From the NCBI RefSeq assembly GCF_014873875.1, contig NZ_JADBEM010000001.1:3844001-3908000 (forward strand): DNA of 64,000 nucleotides, read 5' to 3'. Each line of letters opens with the position of its first letter. The stretch's first letter is position 1. A program made the position numbers and the translations under genes. The notes below the pieces were generated by a model. The model worked only from the letters and a program-made list of their open reading frames with translations, ran no database searches and was not told the origin of the DNA. Of the stretch, positions 41,851 to 51,072 are shown piece after piece. Source of the stretch: Actinopolymorpha pittospori. Its GTDB lineage: Bacteria; Actinomycetota; Actinomycetes; Propionibacteriales; Actinopolymorphaceae.

Positions 41851-43268
41851 TCGCGTTCGGTGACGTCGGTGCCTTCCGTGATCTCGGTGTTCTCGGTGTT
41901 CTTGGTGTAAGGCGGAAGGTCCGGCGCGCCGGTGAGGGTGCCGGGGTCGAGGAGGGTGGCGAGTTGTTCGGCGGTGAAGCCGTGCTCGACCGCCACCTCG
42001 TGCACCGTCCGGTCGGTCTCCAGCGCCTCCTGGGCTATCCGGGCCGCCTCGTCGTAGCCGACGAGCGGTGAGAGGGCGGTGACCAGCATGACGCTTCGCC
42101 GGAGGTTGTCGGGACCCTGCCCGGTGGCCGCGATGCCGGCCACGCAGCGGGTCGCGAGGTTGTCCGCGGTGGCGGCGAGCAGTTCGATCGACTCCAGCAT
42201 CGACACGGTGGCGACCGGCATCATGAGGTTCAGCTCGTGGTGGCTGCCGGTCTGGGCGAATCCCATCGTCGCGTCGTTGCCGACCACCCGCGCCACGACC
42301 ATGTGCGCGGACTCCAGCACGGCGGGCGGGGACTTGCCCGGCATGATGCTGCTGGTCACGCCGGCGTCCGGGAGGATCAGCTCGCCCAGGCCCGCCCTGG
42401 GTCCGGTGGCGAGCAGCCGGATGTCGGAGGCGACCTTCCACACGGCCAGAGCGGCTGCCTTGATCAGGCCGTGCGCGGTGATCATCACGTCGAGGGTCGC
42501 CTGGGCGTGGAAGTGGTTCCGCGTCTCCCGCACCTCCAGGCCGGTACGCGTCGACAGCCGGGCGCAGGTCCTGGCCGCGAACTCCGGATGCGCGTTGATG
42601 CCGGTGCCGGCGGCGGTCCCGCCGAGCGGGACGTACAGCAGTTCGGCCATCGCCGTACGAAGCCGGCGGCACGACTCCTCCATCTGACCGGCGTAGCCGT
42701 GGAACTCCTGCCCGAGCCGGATGGGCGCCGCGTCCTGGAGATGTGTACGGGCGACCTTGACGACCGGCCAGAACGCCCGCGCCTTCACCTCCAGCGCGTG
42801 GCGAAGCCGTTCCATGGCCGGAAGGAGTGCCACCCGCACCGCGATCGCCGCGCTGAGTTGCATCGTCGTCGGGATGACGTCGTTGGACGACTGGCACCGG
42901 TTGACGTCGTCGTTGGGATGCACCGCTCGCGCGGAACCGGTGGGAAGACGGGTGGTCGCGAGGTTGGCGAGCACCTCGTTGCAGTTCATGTTGGTCGAGG
43001 TGCCTGACCCGGTCTGGTAGACGTCGACGGGGAACTGGTGCCAGTGCCTCCCCTCGATCACCTCCTGCGCCGCGGCGGTGATGGCGGACGCCACCAAGGG
43101 ATCGAGGAGGCCCAACTCCGCGTTGGTCTCCGCCGCAGCCTGCTTGACCAGCGCCAAGGTCCGAAGGAACGCCCGCGGCATCGGCTGACCGGAGATCGCG
43201 AAGTTCGCGACCGCCCGGTCCGTGGACGCCCCCCACAGCCGCGGACACTCCTCGGAGGGCTCAGGCAC
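41847..43268 (-). CDS. Class II fumarase/aspartase-superfamily lyase, divergent
   Basis: The 473-residue enzyme has the superfamily segments GSGTSTNMNCNEVLANLA, HPNDDVNRCQSSNDVIPT, the catalytic His in ARTHLQDAAPIRLGQE, and the mobile-loop SSIMPGK. The loop continues S-P-P where fumarases and aspartases have V-N-P, so the conserved substrate-binding Asn is missing. It may therefore act on a different dicarboxylate or adduct. The GTG at 43268 overlaps the stop of the preceding enolase-superfamily gene, so both are coupled. The last 20 residues form a Thr/Glu-rich tail. Confidence 0.83.
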   Translation of the reverse strand: MPEPSEECPRLWGASTDRAVANFAISGQPMPRAFLRTLALVKQAAAETNAELGLLDPLVASAITAAAQEVIEGRHWHQFPVDVYQTGSGTSTNMNCNEVLANLATTRLPTGSARAVHPNDDVNRCQSSNDVIPTTMQLSAAIAVRVALLPAMERLRHALEVKARAFWPVVKVARTHLQDAAPIRLGQEFHGYAGQMEESCRRLRTAMAELLYVPLGGTAAGTGINAHPEFAARTCARLSTRTGLEVRETRNHFHAQATLDVMITAHGLIKAAALAVWKVASDIRLLATGPRAGLGELILPDAGVTSSIMPGKSPPAVLESAHMVVARVVGNDATMGFAQTGSHHELNLMMPVATVSMLESIELLAATADNLATRCVAGIAATGQGPDNLRRSVMLVTALSPLVGYDEAARIAQEALETDRTVHEVAVEHGFTAEQLATLLDPGTLTGAPDLPPYTKNTENTEITEGTDVTERD

Positions 43269-44367
43269 CGTCGGATGCCTTGGAGACCCGGTGGTCGGCC
43301 TCGTCGAAGAACGTCTTCGGAACCTCGACACCCCAGCCCGGTGCGTCACTGAGTTCGATGGTCCCGTCGCGGACGACCGGGACGGGTTCGTAGATCTGGC
43401 CCACCCGCCGCTGCTTCTCGATGCTCCACTCCTGGAACTGCGAGACGGCCGGCATGGCGAGGGCGAAGTGCGCGGTGAAGATCTGCACCATCGACCGGTT
43501 GGAGCAGTGGGGTGTGCAGGGGATGCCGGCCACCTCCGCGAGTTCGGCGACCCGCTTGGCTCGGGTCAGTCCGCCGACGTAGCAGATGTCCGGCTGGATC
43601 ACGTCGACGAGGCGCTGGGAGATCATGCGCCAGATGATCTCCAGGGAGAACTCCTGCTCGCCCGCGCCGACGGGGATGTCGAGGTCGGCCGCGACCCTGG
43701 CCATGTTGTCCAGTTCCCAAGCCGGGTTGGGCTCTTCCAGGTGGCAGTAGCCGTACTCCTCGAGCATCCGGCCGACCCGGACCGCCTGTGCGGGGGAGTA
43801 ACAGCCGTTGGCGTCGGCCATGATGTCGACGGAATCGCCGAGGGTGTTCCGTAGCAGCGGTACCAGGGTGGCGGTGCGGTTCTTCTGGGCGTCCGCGTCC
43901 CGACCGACCCGCTTGCCGATCTTGATCTTGACGCAGTCGAAGCCGAGTTCCTCGACATGCCCGGCCAGTCGGGCGGCCTCGTCCTCAGGGGTGGTCTCGC
44001 GGCTCATGCTCGACGCGTAGACCGGAACGTTCTCCCGGACCTTGCCGCCGAGCAGGTCATAGACCGGACGGCCCTGCGCCTTGCCCATGAGGTCCCACAG
44101 TGCGGTGTCGACACCGCCGAGCGCGCGGAAGAAGAACGAACCCCAGTACTTGTACTGCGCGCGAGCGCACTCGTCGACGAGCGTGCCGATGGCGAACGGG
44201 TCGCGGCCGAGGAAGTGCGGTGCCACCAGGGAGTGCAGCACCTCCGCGCTGATGTGCGCCTGGCCGGGCGCCGTCTGCCCGATCCCCTCGGCTCCGTCGT
44301 CGGTGCGTACCCGCACGATGCAGACGTTGTGATGGACGTAGGTCTCGATGCGTTCGACGCGCGTCAC
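43261..44367 (-). CDS. Mandelate racemase/muconate lactonizing (enolase superfamily) enzyme
   Basis: The 368-residue protein has the lid domain, then a (beta/alpha)7 barrel with the general base Lys in CVKIKIGK. The metal ligands are Asp in MADANG, Glu in LEEPNPAWE and Glu in GAGEQEFS, and a catalytic His is in CTPHCSNRS. It fits the sugar-acid dehydratase branch (galactonate or related). The start is the GTG at 44367 with AGGAGATCGC. It lies 13 bp after the upstream solute-binding gene and overlaps the fumarase gene, forming one operon that probably imports and degrades a sugar acid. Confidence 0.88.
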   Translation of the reverse strand: MTRVERIETYVHHNVCIVRVRTDDGAEGIGQTAPGQAHISAEVLHSLVAPHFLGRDPFAIGTLVDECARAQYKYWGSFFFRALGGVDTALWDLMGKAQGRPVYDLLGGKVRENVPVYASSMSRETTPEDEAARLAGHVEELGFDCVKIKIGKRVGRDADAQKNRTATLVPLLRNTLGDSVDIMADANGCYSPAQAVRVGRMLEEYGYCHLEEPNPAWELDNMARVAADLDIPVGAGEQEFSLEIIWRMISQRLVDVIQPDICYVGGLTRAKRVAELAEVAGIPCTPHCSNRSMVQIFTAHFALAMPAVSQFQEWSIEKQRRVGQIYEPVPVVRDGTIELSDAPGWGVEVPKTFFDEADHRVSKASDGA

Positions 44368-44380
44368 GCGATCTCCTGGG

Positions 44381-46339
44381 CTAGTCGATGAAGTACTGGC
44401 AGGGATTGCTCGGTCCCGGAGTGGGATACCGCGCTGCCTCCCACATCACCTTCGGGACGTTGTGGAAGTCGTCTCGTACGATGCCGTATCCATTGGGCGG
44501 GAGGCTCATTCCCATGATCCAGAACTCCTGCTTGGCGATCTGGACGATCTCACGCATCGCGTCGAACTGCGCCTGCTCGCTGACCGCCGTCATGAGCTTG
44601 TTGCGGTAGATGTCCATCTGCCGCTTCATCGGCTCCGGCGGCTCCTCACGCTCGCCCGCACCGATGTACCAGTTGTTCCACAGCGGGGCGTAGATCGCGC
44701 CACCGGTGGAGCCGCAGAAGAACCAGCGTGGGTCGAGCAGCGCGTCCTTGTAGCCGGGTGACCCGTCGTCCAGCGCACCGTCGTGCTCGTTGGCGTCGAC
44801 GCGTTCGTTCCACAGCGTGCCGTCGACGTTCTGTGCCCGCATGTCCACGCCGACCGCGAGCCAGTACTGGCGCATGAGTTCCAGGGCGTCGAACATCTCG
44901 AAGTAGCGTGTCTGGGCCATGATCGAGAAGGTGATCGGGTTGCCGTCAGGTCCGAGTCGGATTCCGGCGCTGTTGCGCTGGGTGTAGCCGGCGCGGTCCA
45001 GGAACTCGTTGGCCAGCTTGGGGTCGTACTCGGTGTACTGCTTGCCCATCTCCTCGTCGGCGAACGGCGCCTCCGGTCGCGGCGCGATCTGCCACGGCAC
45101 GCCCTGCCGTTGGTAGACGATGTTGATGACTTCCTGCCGGTTGATGGCGTGGGACAGCCCGATGCGGAAGTTCTTGTTCCGGAAGATCTGCCGCTTCACC
45201 GGATCCTTGTGGGTCATGTTCAGGTGGATCGTCATCGTGTTGAGATAGGAGTTCTTCAACTCGAAGAACTGGTACTTGCCCTTCTCCCGGTTCCTGGCCA
45301 GCACCGGCTTGTTCTTGGGTGTGTTGATGTGTCTCTCGTGCATGCCGAGCTCGCCGTTCGACGCCTTCAACACCAACGTCTCCTCGTCGCTGACGACATC
45401 GAAGACGACGCGGTCGAGGTAGGGAAGCTGGCTCCCCTGCGGATCCACCTTGTAGTAGTACGGATTCCGCTCGCAGACGAACCGGTTGCCCTGGCCCAGT
45501 GCGTTGGTGGGCACCCAGGCGTGCATGCGGGGAAGTTTCGGGTTGGCCCACAGATCGGCCTTGGACTCGAACAGCGCCACCCAGTCCTGCTTGCCCTCCG
45601 CCTTGACCACGTCGGCGATCCGGGGGTTGTACTTCTTGTGGAACTGTTCCAGGTAGTGCCGCGGCAGGAGTTCGAACGCGGTGTCGTAGGTCGCCAGCCA
45701 CTGCAGGAAGAGGCCGCTGGGACGCGCGAAGACGAACTTCACCGTCTGGTCGTCCACGCGCTCGACCACGACCGGTTTGCCGCCGGCCGTGAGGTACTCC
45801 GCCCTGACTGGTGTGAGTTCGGCGTCGTTGAAGACGTCCTCGTACCAGAACATGATGTCGTCGGCGCTGAACGATTTGCCGTCCGACCACTTCAGGCCGG
45901 TTCGGAGCTTGAACGTGTACTCCGTGCCGATCTCGTTGGTGGCGAAGGACTGCGCGACGTTCGGCACGATCTTCTCCCAGTCCAGGTCCCAGCCGACGAG
46001 CCGGTCCTGGGTGAGCAGGGTGCGCGCCAACCAGGCCGTGTCCGAAGGACCAAGGACCGCGGTGTTCCACGTGCCTCCATAGACTCCGACGCGTTCGACC
46101 GGTTCGACGACCAGGGGCGTGTCGGGCAGGCGTTCGGCCAAGGAGGGCAGGGCGCCGCTCTTCACCCGTTGGGCGAGCATCGGCGCTTCCTTGCCCTTGG
46201 CGGCCTGGGACGCCGCGGGCTTTCCCCCTTCCTTCGCGGTGGGTTCGGTCGAGAACACACTGCACCCGGCCAGCACGGAGGTACCAGCCACCGCGGCGCC
46301 ACTGATGCGGACGAAGTCCCTACGACTCATGGCGTTCAT
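44381..46339 (-). CDS. ABC transporter substrate-binding lipoprotein, family 5 (paralogue)
   Basis: The 652-residue paralogue of the 39829 gene has a Tat-like leader MSRRDFVRISG and lipobox LAGC. Its family-5 core is LRTGLKWSDGKSFSADDIMF. It is the first gene of the operon with the enolase-superfamily and fumarase genes, and suggests import of the compound they process. Transporter membrane components must lie elsewhere. I chose the ATG at 46339; a TTG at 46342 and an ATG at 46330 are alternatives. Confidence 0.88.
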   Translation of the reverse strand: MNAMSRRDFVRISGAAVAGTSVLAGCSVFSTEPTAKEGGKPAASQAAKGKEAPMLAQRVKSGALPSLAERLPDTPLVVEPVERVGVYGGTWNTAVLGPSDTAWLARTLLTQDRLVGWDLDWEKIVPNVAQSFATNEIGTEYTFKLRTGLKWSDGKSFSADDIMFWYEDVFNDAELTPVRAEYLTAGGKPVVVERVDDQTVKFVFARPSGLFLQWLATYDTAFELLPRHYLEQFHKKYNPRIADVVKAEGKQDWVALFESKADLWANPKLPRMHAWVPTNALGQGNRFVCERNPYYYKVDPQGSQLPYLDRVVFDVVSDEETLVLKASNGELGMHERHINTPKNKPVLARNREKGKYQFFELKNSYLNTMTIHLNMTHKDPVKRQIFRNKNFRIGLSHAINRQEVINIVYQRQGVPWQIAPRPEAPFADEEMGKQYTEYDPKLANEFLDRAGYTQRNSAGIRLGPDGNPITFSIMAQTRYFEMFDALELMRQYWLAVGVDMRAQNVDGTLWNERVDANEHDGALDDGSPGYKDALLDPRWFFCGSTGGAIYAPLWNNWYIGAGEREEPPEPMKRQMDIYRNKLMTAVSEQAQFDAMREIVQIAKQEFWIMGMSLPPNGYGIVRDDFHNVPKVMWEAARYPTPGPSNPCQYFID

Positions 46340-46501
46340 CAACGGGACCTCTTTCTCCGAGGAAACGCCCGCGGCGAAGGCTCGCGTCAGGAGCCAGGCG
46401 TCGGGTCAGCCAGTTGAGATCGGCCTGTTCACCGCCAACTCGCTCATTATGAGGACGGAACGCGCCTACCGAATGGCGGCGTCAGGCTCCGGCCACGGGC
46501 A

Positions 46502-47746
46502 TTACCGGGTACGGTCGCCGACCGCCTTGGCGTTGAGATAGCGCTGCTCGGGAATGCTGGTGGCGAGCCGGGCGGCGGTGGCGTAGGCGGCCCTCGCCTC
46601 CTCGATCCGGCCGTCCCTCTCCAGCAGATGCGCGTGGACGGCGTACAACCGGTGGTTGCGACGGAGCCGGCGATCACCCAGCAGCGGCTCGAGCATGGCC
46701 AGCGCCGCCGCGGGACCGTCCACCTCGGCGACGGCGACGGCGTGGTTCAACGTGACCACCGGGCCGGGTGCGAGGTCGTGGAGCATGCCGTAGAGGATCT
46801 CGATCTGCGGCCAGTCGGTGTCGGCGGCGCTCTCGACTTCGTCGTGGACCGCCGCGATCGCCGCCTGCAGTTGGTAGGGACCCACGAGTCCGGTCGGGAG
46901 CGTCTGCTCGACCAGCCGGACCCCCTCGGCGATGAGTGCCTGGTCCCACAGTGCGCGGTCCTGCTCGGCGAGGGGGACGAGCGAGCCGTCGGGCCGGGTG
47001 CGGGCGGCCCGACGGGCGTCGGTGAGCAGCATCAGCGCCAGTAACCCGCTCACCTCGCCGGCTGCTGGGAGATGGTGGTGCAGTCGGCGGGTCAGGCGGA
47101 TCGCCTCGTCCGCCAGGGACGTGTCGGTCAGGTCGGCCCCGGTAGTGGCGGTGTGGCCCTCGGTGAAGATGAGATACAGCACCTGCGCGACCGCGGCCAC
47201 CCGGTCGGGCAGCTGCTCGGCCGCGGGCAGGGTGAAGCGCGCGCCGACCTGCCGGAGCCTGGCCTTGGCCCGGCTGATCCGTTGGGCCATCGTGGCCTCG
47301 GGGACGAGGAACGCACGGGCGATCTGTGCCGTACCCAGCCCGGCCACGGCCCGCAACGTCAGGGCCACCTGGGACGGGCGGGGGAGCGCCGGGTGGCAGC
47401 ACAACAGCAGCAGTGCCAGCGAGTCGTCGCGCTCGGTCCCGAGGGCGTCGTCGGCGGCGGGCGCGAGAAACGCGTCGGGTGGCGTGTGCCGGGCGACCAG
47501 GTCCTCCCGGTCGGCGCGGGCCTGGTCGGCCCGCCACTGGTCCACCAGGCGGCGCGAGGCCACCGTGATCAGCCAGCCGCCCGGATCGTTCGGCATGCCG
47601 TCCTCCGGCCACCGCCGAGCCGCGGCCAGCAACGCCTCCTGTGCGGCGTCCTCAGCGGTGTCGAAGTCGCCGTACCGGCGGACCAGCGCGCCGAGGACGC
47701 GTGGCGCGTACTGGCGCCACGCGTCCTCCAGACCGGCGTAGGTCAC
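46502..47746 (-). CDS. ECF RNA polymerase sigma factor, ECF42/DUF6596 type
   Basis: The 414-residue protein has sigma region 2 (DFDTAEDAAQEALLAAARRWPEDG), then region 4 (LRAVAGLGTAQIARAFLVPEATMAQRI). A long C-terminal DUF6596 domain with TPR-like helices follows (VLYLIFTEGHTATT, LNHAVAVAEVDGPAAALAML). This architecture and the upstream YCII gene are diagnostic of ECF42-type sigma factors, which do not use an anti-sigma factor. The GTG at 47746 overlaps the YCII stop (GTGA). Confidence 0.92.
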   Translation of the reverse strand: MTYAGLEDAWRQYAPRVLGALVRRYGDFDTAEDAAQEALLAAARRWPEDGMPNDPGGWLITVASRRLVDQWRADQARADREDLVARHTPPDAFLAPAADDALGTERDDSLALLLLCCHPALPRPSQVALTLRAVAGLGTAQIARAFLVPEATMAQRISRAKARLRQVGARFTLPAAEQLPDRVAAVAQVLYLIFTEGHTATTGADLTDTSLADEAIRLTRRLHHHLPAAGEVSGLLALMLLTDARRAARTRPDGSLVPLAEQDRALWDQALIAEGVRLVEQTLPTGLVGPYQLQAAIAAVHDEVESAADTDWPQIEILYGMLHDLAPGPVVTLNHAVAVAEVDGPAAALAMLEPLLGDRRLRRNHRLYAVHAHLLERDGRIEEARAAYATAARLATSIPEQRYLNAKAVGDRTR

Positions 47747-48135
47747 TGATCGTCGCCGCCGGGCCACATCACCGGACGGAGTTCGACGACGCCGCCGGGT
47801 TGGGCGAACCGCGCGGCGATCTCCTCGGCCCGCTCCCGGGTCTCGCAGTCGATCAGGAAGAACCCGGCCAGCTGTTCCTTGGTCTCGGCGTACGGACCGT
47901 CGGTGACGAGGTGGCCCTCCGGGCTCCAGCCGTAGAGCGTGGCCGAGGCGGGGTCGGCCAGTGCCTCCGCCGTCACGAACTCGCCCGATGCGGAGAGCTC
48001 GCCGAGCAGGGCCTCGAACTCCCGATCAGCCTTCTCGTGATACTCGGCCGGCAGCGCCCGCCCCTCCGGGTTGTAGCGCGAGGTCGGGTGGCCCCACGGG
48101 TCGGGGTTGGCGTGGATCAAGATCACGTACTTCAT
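47743..48135 (-). CDS. YCII/DGPF-domain protein, partner of the ECF42 sigma factor
   Basis: This 130-residue YCII-fold protein has the DGPF motif as VTDGPYAETKEQLAGFFLID and the starting strand KYVILIHANP. It is regularly encoded next to ECF42 sigma factors and is part of their regulon, although its biochemical role is unclear. It is translationally coupled to the sigma gene. The ATG is at 48135. Confidence 0.88.
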   Translation of the reverse strand: MKYVILIHANPDPWGHPTSRYNPEGRALPAEYHEKADREFEALLGELSASGEFVTAEALADPASATLYGWSPEGHLVTDGPYAETKEQLAGFFLIDCETRERAEEIAARFAQPGGVVELRPVMWPGGDDQ

Positions 48136-48458
48136 CGAAGTGCCTCCGTCTGTGGTTCGGTCGGGCGCCGGGTCGCGACCCTGCGATGGAGACGTCGGAG
48201 CCGACGACGCGTTCTCGACAGCGAGCAGGCACAGATTCTCAAAGTGGAGGACCGACGCCCGCAGGTGGGGTTCGCCTGGCCGGGCGGGCCGCGTCCACGG
48301 CTGCCGCTCCGCTCAGCGTGTGGGGCCGCTCATATTTCCCGCCATCGCGGAATTCCCCCGCTGGTAGGCACGCCGCGCCGACGGGTTCTCAGGCGATTCT
48401 TAGCCGACCTCATTACTGTCCGTTTGCGATGGCGTGTGACATCTCGAGTAGAAACTAG
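48136..48458. other. Divergent intergenic region (YCII and sulfotransferase)
   Basis: These 320 bp contain no gene I can support. A sigma-factor-dependent promoter for the YCII-ECF42 operon is expected here, but no clear -35/-10 pair is called. Confidence 0.35.
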
Positions 48459-49358
48459 ATGATCTCTATGCGTCGGCGGCTTCGGGCAATGGTGAAGGAG
48501 CGCGTGTCGGGGCATCCCCGGCTGCTTCAGGGGGTGCGGCGGGCTCGAAGGGTCGCTCGTCGTCCGGCGCGGTGGCCGGCGGCGCGGCAGGTCGTGCGGC
48601 GGAGGGTCGCGGCTGACGCGCGGTTGGTTCGTTCGCCGGTGTTCGTGATCTGTCCGGTCCGGTCCGGGTCGACGTTGTTGCGGGTGTTGTTGAACAGCCA
48701 TCCCGACATCTGTGCTCCGCACGAGCTGCACCTGCGGTTCGTGCGGGTGCAGTTCGAACGTCATTACGCCGAGTTGTCGATGAAGGAACTCGGGCTGGAG
48801 CAGGACGAGCTCGAGTACATGCTGTGGGACCGGGTCATGCACCGGGAGCTGGTGGCGAGCGGGAAGCGGGTTCTGGTCGACAAAACGCCCGGGAACGCGA
48901 CGTTCCACGAGCGGCTCGTGGCGGGGTGGCCTGATGCGCGGTTCATCTTCCTGCTGCGCCATCCCGCGTCGATCGTGGCGTCGTTGATGGAGACGAGACC
49001 TGACCGCGAGCTCGGCTCGACCGTCAAGGAGGCGTTGACGTACCTCGAGGGTGTCGAGGAGGCGCGCAACTCCGTGCCTGGTCTGGTGGTGCGGTACGAG
49101 GATCTGGTCGCCGATCCGGTGGCGGTGACCCAGCAGGTGTGTCGGTACCTCTCGGTTCGGTGGGATCCGCGCATGTTGGCGTACGGCCAAGCCCGGCACG
49201 GCACGTTCCGCGCCGGCATCGGCGACTGGACGGTCAAGATCCGTTCGGGGCGGGTGCAGCCGGGGCGAGCGCTGCCTGATCCGGCGGACGTACCCGAAGG
49301 TCTGCGGCCGATCGCCGAGGCCTGGGGCTACCTACCTGAGCTGACCCGACTGACCTGA
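48459..49358 (+). CDS. PAPS-dependent sulfotransferase family protein
   Basis: The 299-residue protein has the 5'-phosphosulfate-binding loop CPVRSGSTLLRVLLNSHP (residues about 65-82). The 3'-phosphate-binding segment is VDKTPGNATFHERL, then RFIFLLRHPASIVASLMET. It resembles the sulfotransferase_3 group acting on lipids or glycans. The Arg-rich N-terminal 50 residues precede the fold. It is transcribed alone, facing tatA. Confidence 0.85.
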   Translation: MISMRRRLRAMVKERVSGHPRLLQGVRRARRVARRPARWPAARQVVRRRVAADARLVRSPVFVICPVRSGSTLLRVLLNSHPDICAPHELHLRFVRVQFERHYAELSMKELGLEQDELEYMLWDRVMHRELVASGKRVLVDKTPGNATFHERLVAGWPDARFIFLLRHPASIVASLMETRPDRELGSTVKEALTYLEGVEEARNSVPGLVVRYEDLVADPVAVTQQVCRYLSVRWDPRMLAYGQARHGTFRAGIGDWTVKIRSGRVQPGRALPDPADVPEGLRPIAEAWGYLPELTRLT

Positions 49359-49368
49359 GCTGACCTGC

Positions 49369-49626
49369 TCAGACCTGGTCGTGCTGCACGCTGTCGGACA
49401 CGTTCGGCGCGGCGGCACCGTCGGGGTTCGACTGCGTCGTGGATTCCTGGTCCTGCGCGATCGTGGGCAGGGCGGTGGGAGTCGGGTCGTCGTCCCGGAG
49501 TTCCTTACGGAACACCCGCAGCGACTGGCCGAGCCCCTTCGCGGTCTGCGGCAGTCGGGTGGCGCCGAAGAGAAGAATCAACACGACACCAATGATCAAA
49601 AGTTCAGGAGCGCCCAAACTACCCAT
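49369..49626 (-). CDS. tatA: Twin-arginine translocase subunit TatA/TatE
   Basis: The 85-residue protein has a TatA N-terminal helix (GAPELLIIGVVLILLFGATRLPQTAKGLG) followed by an amphipathic helix (SLRVFRKELRDDD) and a hydrophilic tail. TatA forms the pore of the Tat system, which exports folded proteins such as several Tat-leader proteins in this window. It is an orphan copy: tatC is not adjacent. I chose the ATG at 49626 with GAGAGGTCG ahead of it, not the one at 49647. Confidence 0.9.
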   Translation of the reverse strand: MGSLGAPELLIIGVVLILLFGATRLPQTAKGLGQSLRVFRKELRDDDPTPTALPTIAQDQESTTQSNPDGAAAPNVSDSVQHDQV

Positions 49627-49773
49627 AATCGACCTCTCGCTCAGCACATAACCAGGCGAGTCTGCGCCAGCCTTCGGTGACGCACAAGGCAGCGGAGGAA
49701 TGACTTTGCCGACGTTTGAATCATCGGTGGTGCGGAGGGGGCCGGGTAACGCCGAAGCGCGCCGGTTCGTCGG

Positions 49774-49887
49774 TCACGCGCGACGGCGCTGGAGGCTCCA
49801 ACGGACGACCATCGCGATCGCGATCCCCGCCAGTACGCCGACCACGCCGACGAGCACCGCGATCACGATCAGATCAGCAGGTCCCAT
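49774..49887 (-). CDS. Small single-pass membrane protein (37 aa)
   Basis: The short frame begins MGPADLIVIAVLVGVVGVLA, continues GIAIAMVV and ends with RWSLQRRRA. This gives one hydrophobic helix and a basic C-terminus. A strong ribosome site (GGAGGGATGTCTG) precedes the ATG, which supports translation. The function is unknown; it is co-directional with tatA. Confidence 0.45.
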   Translation of the reverse strand: MGPADLIVIAVLVGVVGVLAGIAIAMVVRWSLQRRRA

Positions 49888-50034
49888 CAGACATCCCTCC
49901 TCTTCCCGGCCGTCGTACGCCAGCACGACACACCCAGCCATACCCAGGCCGACCCCCCACGACGCCGTTCGTGCTGGAAAGCGCGTGAAACCGCGCGCCC
50001 GGCATGCACGGACGCGTGGGGAGCCTGGGCGCGA

Positions 50035-50967
50035 CTACCGGATCCGGCTTTCGGCGACACCGAGCCAGTGGCGCACCTCGGCCGGTCCGTGGTGTCGGAT
50101 CGACCAGTCGACCAGCCGCACGCTCATGTGCGCCCAGTACAGCTGGAGCGTGGCCGGATCCAGGAGGTCGGACAGAAGCCCGTCCAGCCACGCCGCTGTC
50201 CTCTCCTCGCGAGTCGCGAGTGAGAGGTCGAACCGGAGGGTGACAAGTGCGAAGTGGCGGTCGCCGCGTCCGAGACCGTCCCAGTCGACGATGCCGGTGA
50301 TGCGCCCGGACGCGTCGACCAGGACGTTGCCCGGATGGAAGTCGAGATGCACGAGGTCGTCCCCGGTCATCGGCCCCGGGTGGGCGGCGCCGACCTCGCG
50401 CGCCCGGCGCAGGAGCCGCCGGGTGCGGTCGCTGTGGCGTTCCAGTGATTCGTGGACGCAGAAGCCGGGGCCGCTCGTTCGCAGATACAGGTCGGGGACG
50501 GGGACGTCACGCCGGTCCGTCAGGAGGCCGGCGAACCGTTCGTTCATCGCGATCATGGCCTGGACGAGAGCGCCGTCGGTCCGCGCCGGCCTGGCGCCGG
50601 GCAGCCGCTCCTGGACGACGGCGATGGCGTCGGGGAGTTCGGCGACCAGGGTGTACTCCGGGACCGGAATGCCTCGCCCGCGGGCCAGCCGGAGGAGGTC
50701 GGCGGTGAGGCGCAGGTGGCGCAATGAGGCCGGCGATCCATCCGGCCACCAGGTCAGTACGCCGTCGCGGCCGTCGGGCCAGCGTACGTAGGCCGCGCCC
50801 ACCTGGCCGCCGGGCGCGCGGCCGAGCAGGGTGAGCCGGATGCCGGTGTGTTCGAGGATCCCGGCCAGTAGGGCCTCGGCGTCGAGGGTGCGGACCCGGG
50901 CGAGCGACTGGTGGTCGTCGGGAGAGTGGCCCAGGCCCGTGGCAGTGGGCTCCGGATGTCTGGTCAT
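50035..50967 (-). CDS. Phosphotransferase (APH fold) family protein
   Basis: The 310-residue kinase-like protein has the catalytic loop LVHLDFHPGNVLVD (Asp and Asn) and the metal-binding GIVDWDGLGRGD. It fits the aminoglycoside/choline phosphotransferase clan, but the substrate cannot be stated. The ATG at 50967 has AAGGAG upstream; the open frame starts at 51042 but that extension is not conserved-looking. Confidence 0.85.
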   Translation of the reverse strand: MTRHPEPTATGLGHSPDDHQSLARVRTLDAEALLAGILEHTGIRLTLLGRAPGGQVGAAYVRWPDGRDGVLTWWPDGSPASLRHLRLTADLLRLARGRGIPVPEYTLVAELPDAIAVVQERLPGARPARTDGALVQAMIAMNERFAGLLTDRRDVPVPDLYLRTSGPGFCVHESLERHSDRTRRLLRRAREVGAAHPGPMTGDDLVHLDFHPGNVLVDASGRITGIVDWDGLGRGDRHFALVTLRFDLSLATREERTAAWLDGLLSDLLDPATLQLYWAHMSVRLVDWSIRHHGPAEVRHWLGVAESRIR

Positions 50968-51072
50968 GAGACGGGTGCTCCTTGATGTCGACGGGGAAAC
51001 GTGCCCCCTCTGACATCGGAGCCGGATGGCTGTGCGGCCCATGGCACCAGGGAGATAACCCTATGGGTGCTG

